The position numbers and the translations under genes were made by a program. The notes beneath the pieces were generated by a model that was not told where the DNA came from, ran no database searches, and was given only the letters and a program-made list of their open reading frames with translations. A DNA stretch of 22,202 nt from assembly GCA_036645575.1 (NCBI GenBank), contig JAVXNW010000043.1, forward strand, positions 1 to 22,202. The letters run 5' to 3'. The stretch comes from JAVXNW01 sp036645575. Lineage in GTDB: Bacteria; Bacillota; Clostridia; Christensenellales; Aristaeellaceae. Below, piece by piece: positions 22,122-22,202 of the stretch (positions within the stretch are counted from its first letter, which is position 1; each line of letters begins with the position of its first letter).

Positions 22122-22202
22122 GAGCTGTGGTCAAGGCTTCAAGCCTTGCGCAGTCCGGCCGCGCAGGCCGGTCGCTTGTCGCAACAAGCGAAATCCTCCC
22201 CG
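22122..22202 (-). repeat. Structured dispersed repeat, copy 2 (inverted relative to copy 1)
   Basis: This is the reverse-complement counterpart of 1-81, aligned without gaps (base i of copy 1 equals 22203-i). Hairpin 1 here has T-A pairs where copy 1 has C-G (22186/22177 and 22184/22179 in plus coordinates), so pairing is conserved although sequence changed. Hairpins 2 and 3 are identical apart from one loop base. The 18-bp tandem repeat that follows copy 1 is absent. Confidence 0.85.

Overview
The window reads as chromosomal DNA of a GC-rich, strictly anaerobic, uncultivated Clostridia-type Firmicute. The evidence is strong AGGAGG-type ribosome binding sites, consensus sigma-A promoters, a BadF/HgdC-type acyl-CoA dehydratase activase, a cytidylate-kinase-like protein, and an AraM-type glycerol-1-phosphate dehydrogenase. 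Fourteen protein genes are supported. No tRNA, rRNA or CRISPR array was found. The two extreme ends are inverted copies of one 81-base structured repeat, so the window is probably a whole contig that stopped in a dispersed repeat.

Layout. (1) 1-312: the repeat, an 18-bp tandem repeat, and a 166-bp foldback element (MITE-like) inserted at the stop codon of the next gene. (2) 309-4595, minus strand: an acyl-CoA dehydratase activase family protein split into two genes by an in-frame UGA. (3) 4739-5741, plus: a cytidylate-kinase-like gene with a consensus promoter, followed by a 47-bp tandem array and a terminator. (4) 5822-9510, plus: an operon of an L-xylulose-kinase-like FGGY kinase, a UlaE-type L-xylulose-5-phosphate 3-epimerase and a LacI-family regulator, ending in a strong terminator. 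(5) 9669-13224, plus: a ribose-type sugar ABC transporter (ATPase, permease, binding protein) with its own promoter. (6) 13499-15943, plus: two tandem paralogous cupin proteins related to type I phosphomannose isomerase. (7) 16177-19613, minus: egsA/araM and an unusually reduced alanyl-tRNA synthetase, probably one transcription unit. (8) 19900-21974, plus: a class I aminotransferase and a calcineurin-like phosphoesterase. (9) The end: a candidate terminator, a C-rich stretch and the second repeat copy.

Blocks 4-6 form a plausible catabolic unit for a pentose of the L-lyxose/L-xylulose/L-ribulose group. The sugar would be imported by the ABC transporter, isomerised to the ketose by one or both cupins (inferred), phosphorylated by the LyxK-like kinase and epimerised to L-ribulose 5-phosphate. 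The 4-epimerase needed to reach D-xylulose 5-phosphate is not in the window. Both promoters of the unit carry the same 10-mer ending in AACGTT, a CG-centred core typical of LacI-family operators, which suggests control by the encoded LacI protein. The most unusual items are the tandem cupins, the reduced AlaRS, the structured terminal repeat with two compensatory base-pair changes, the MITE at a stop codon and the split activase.
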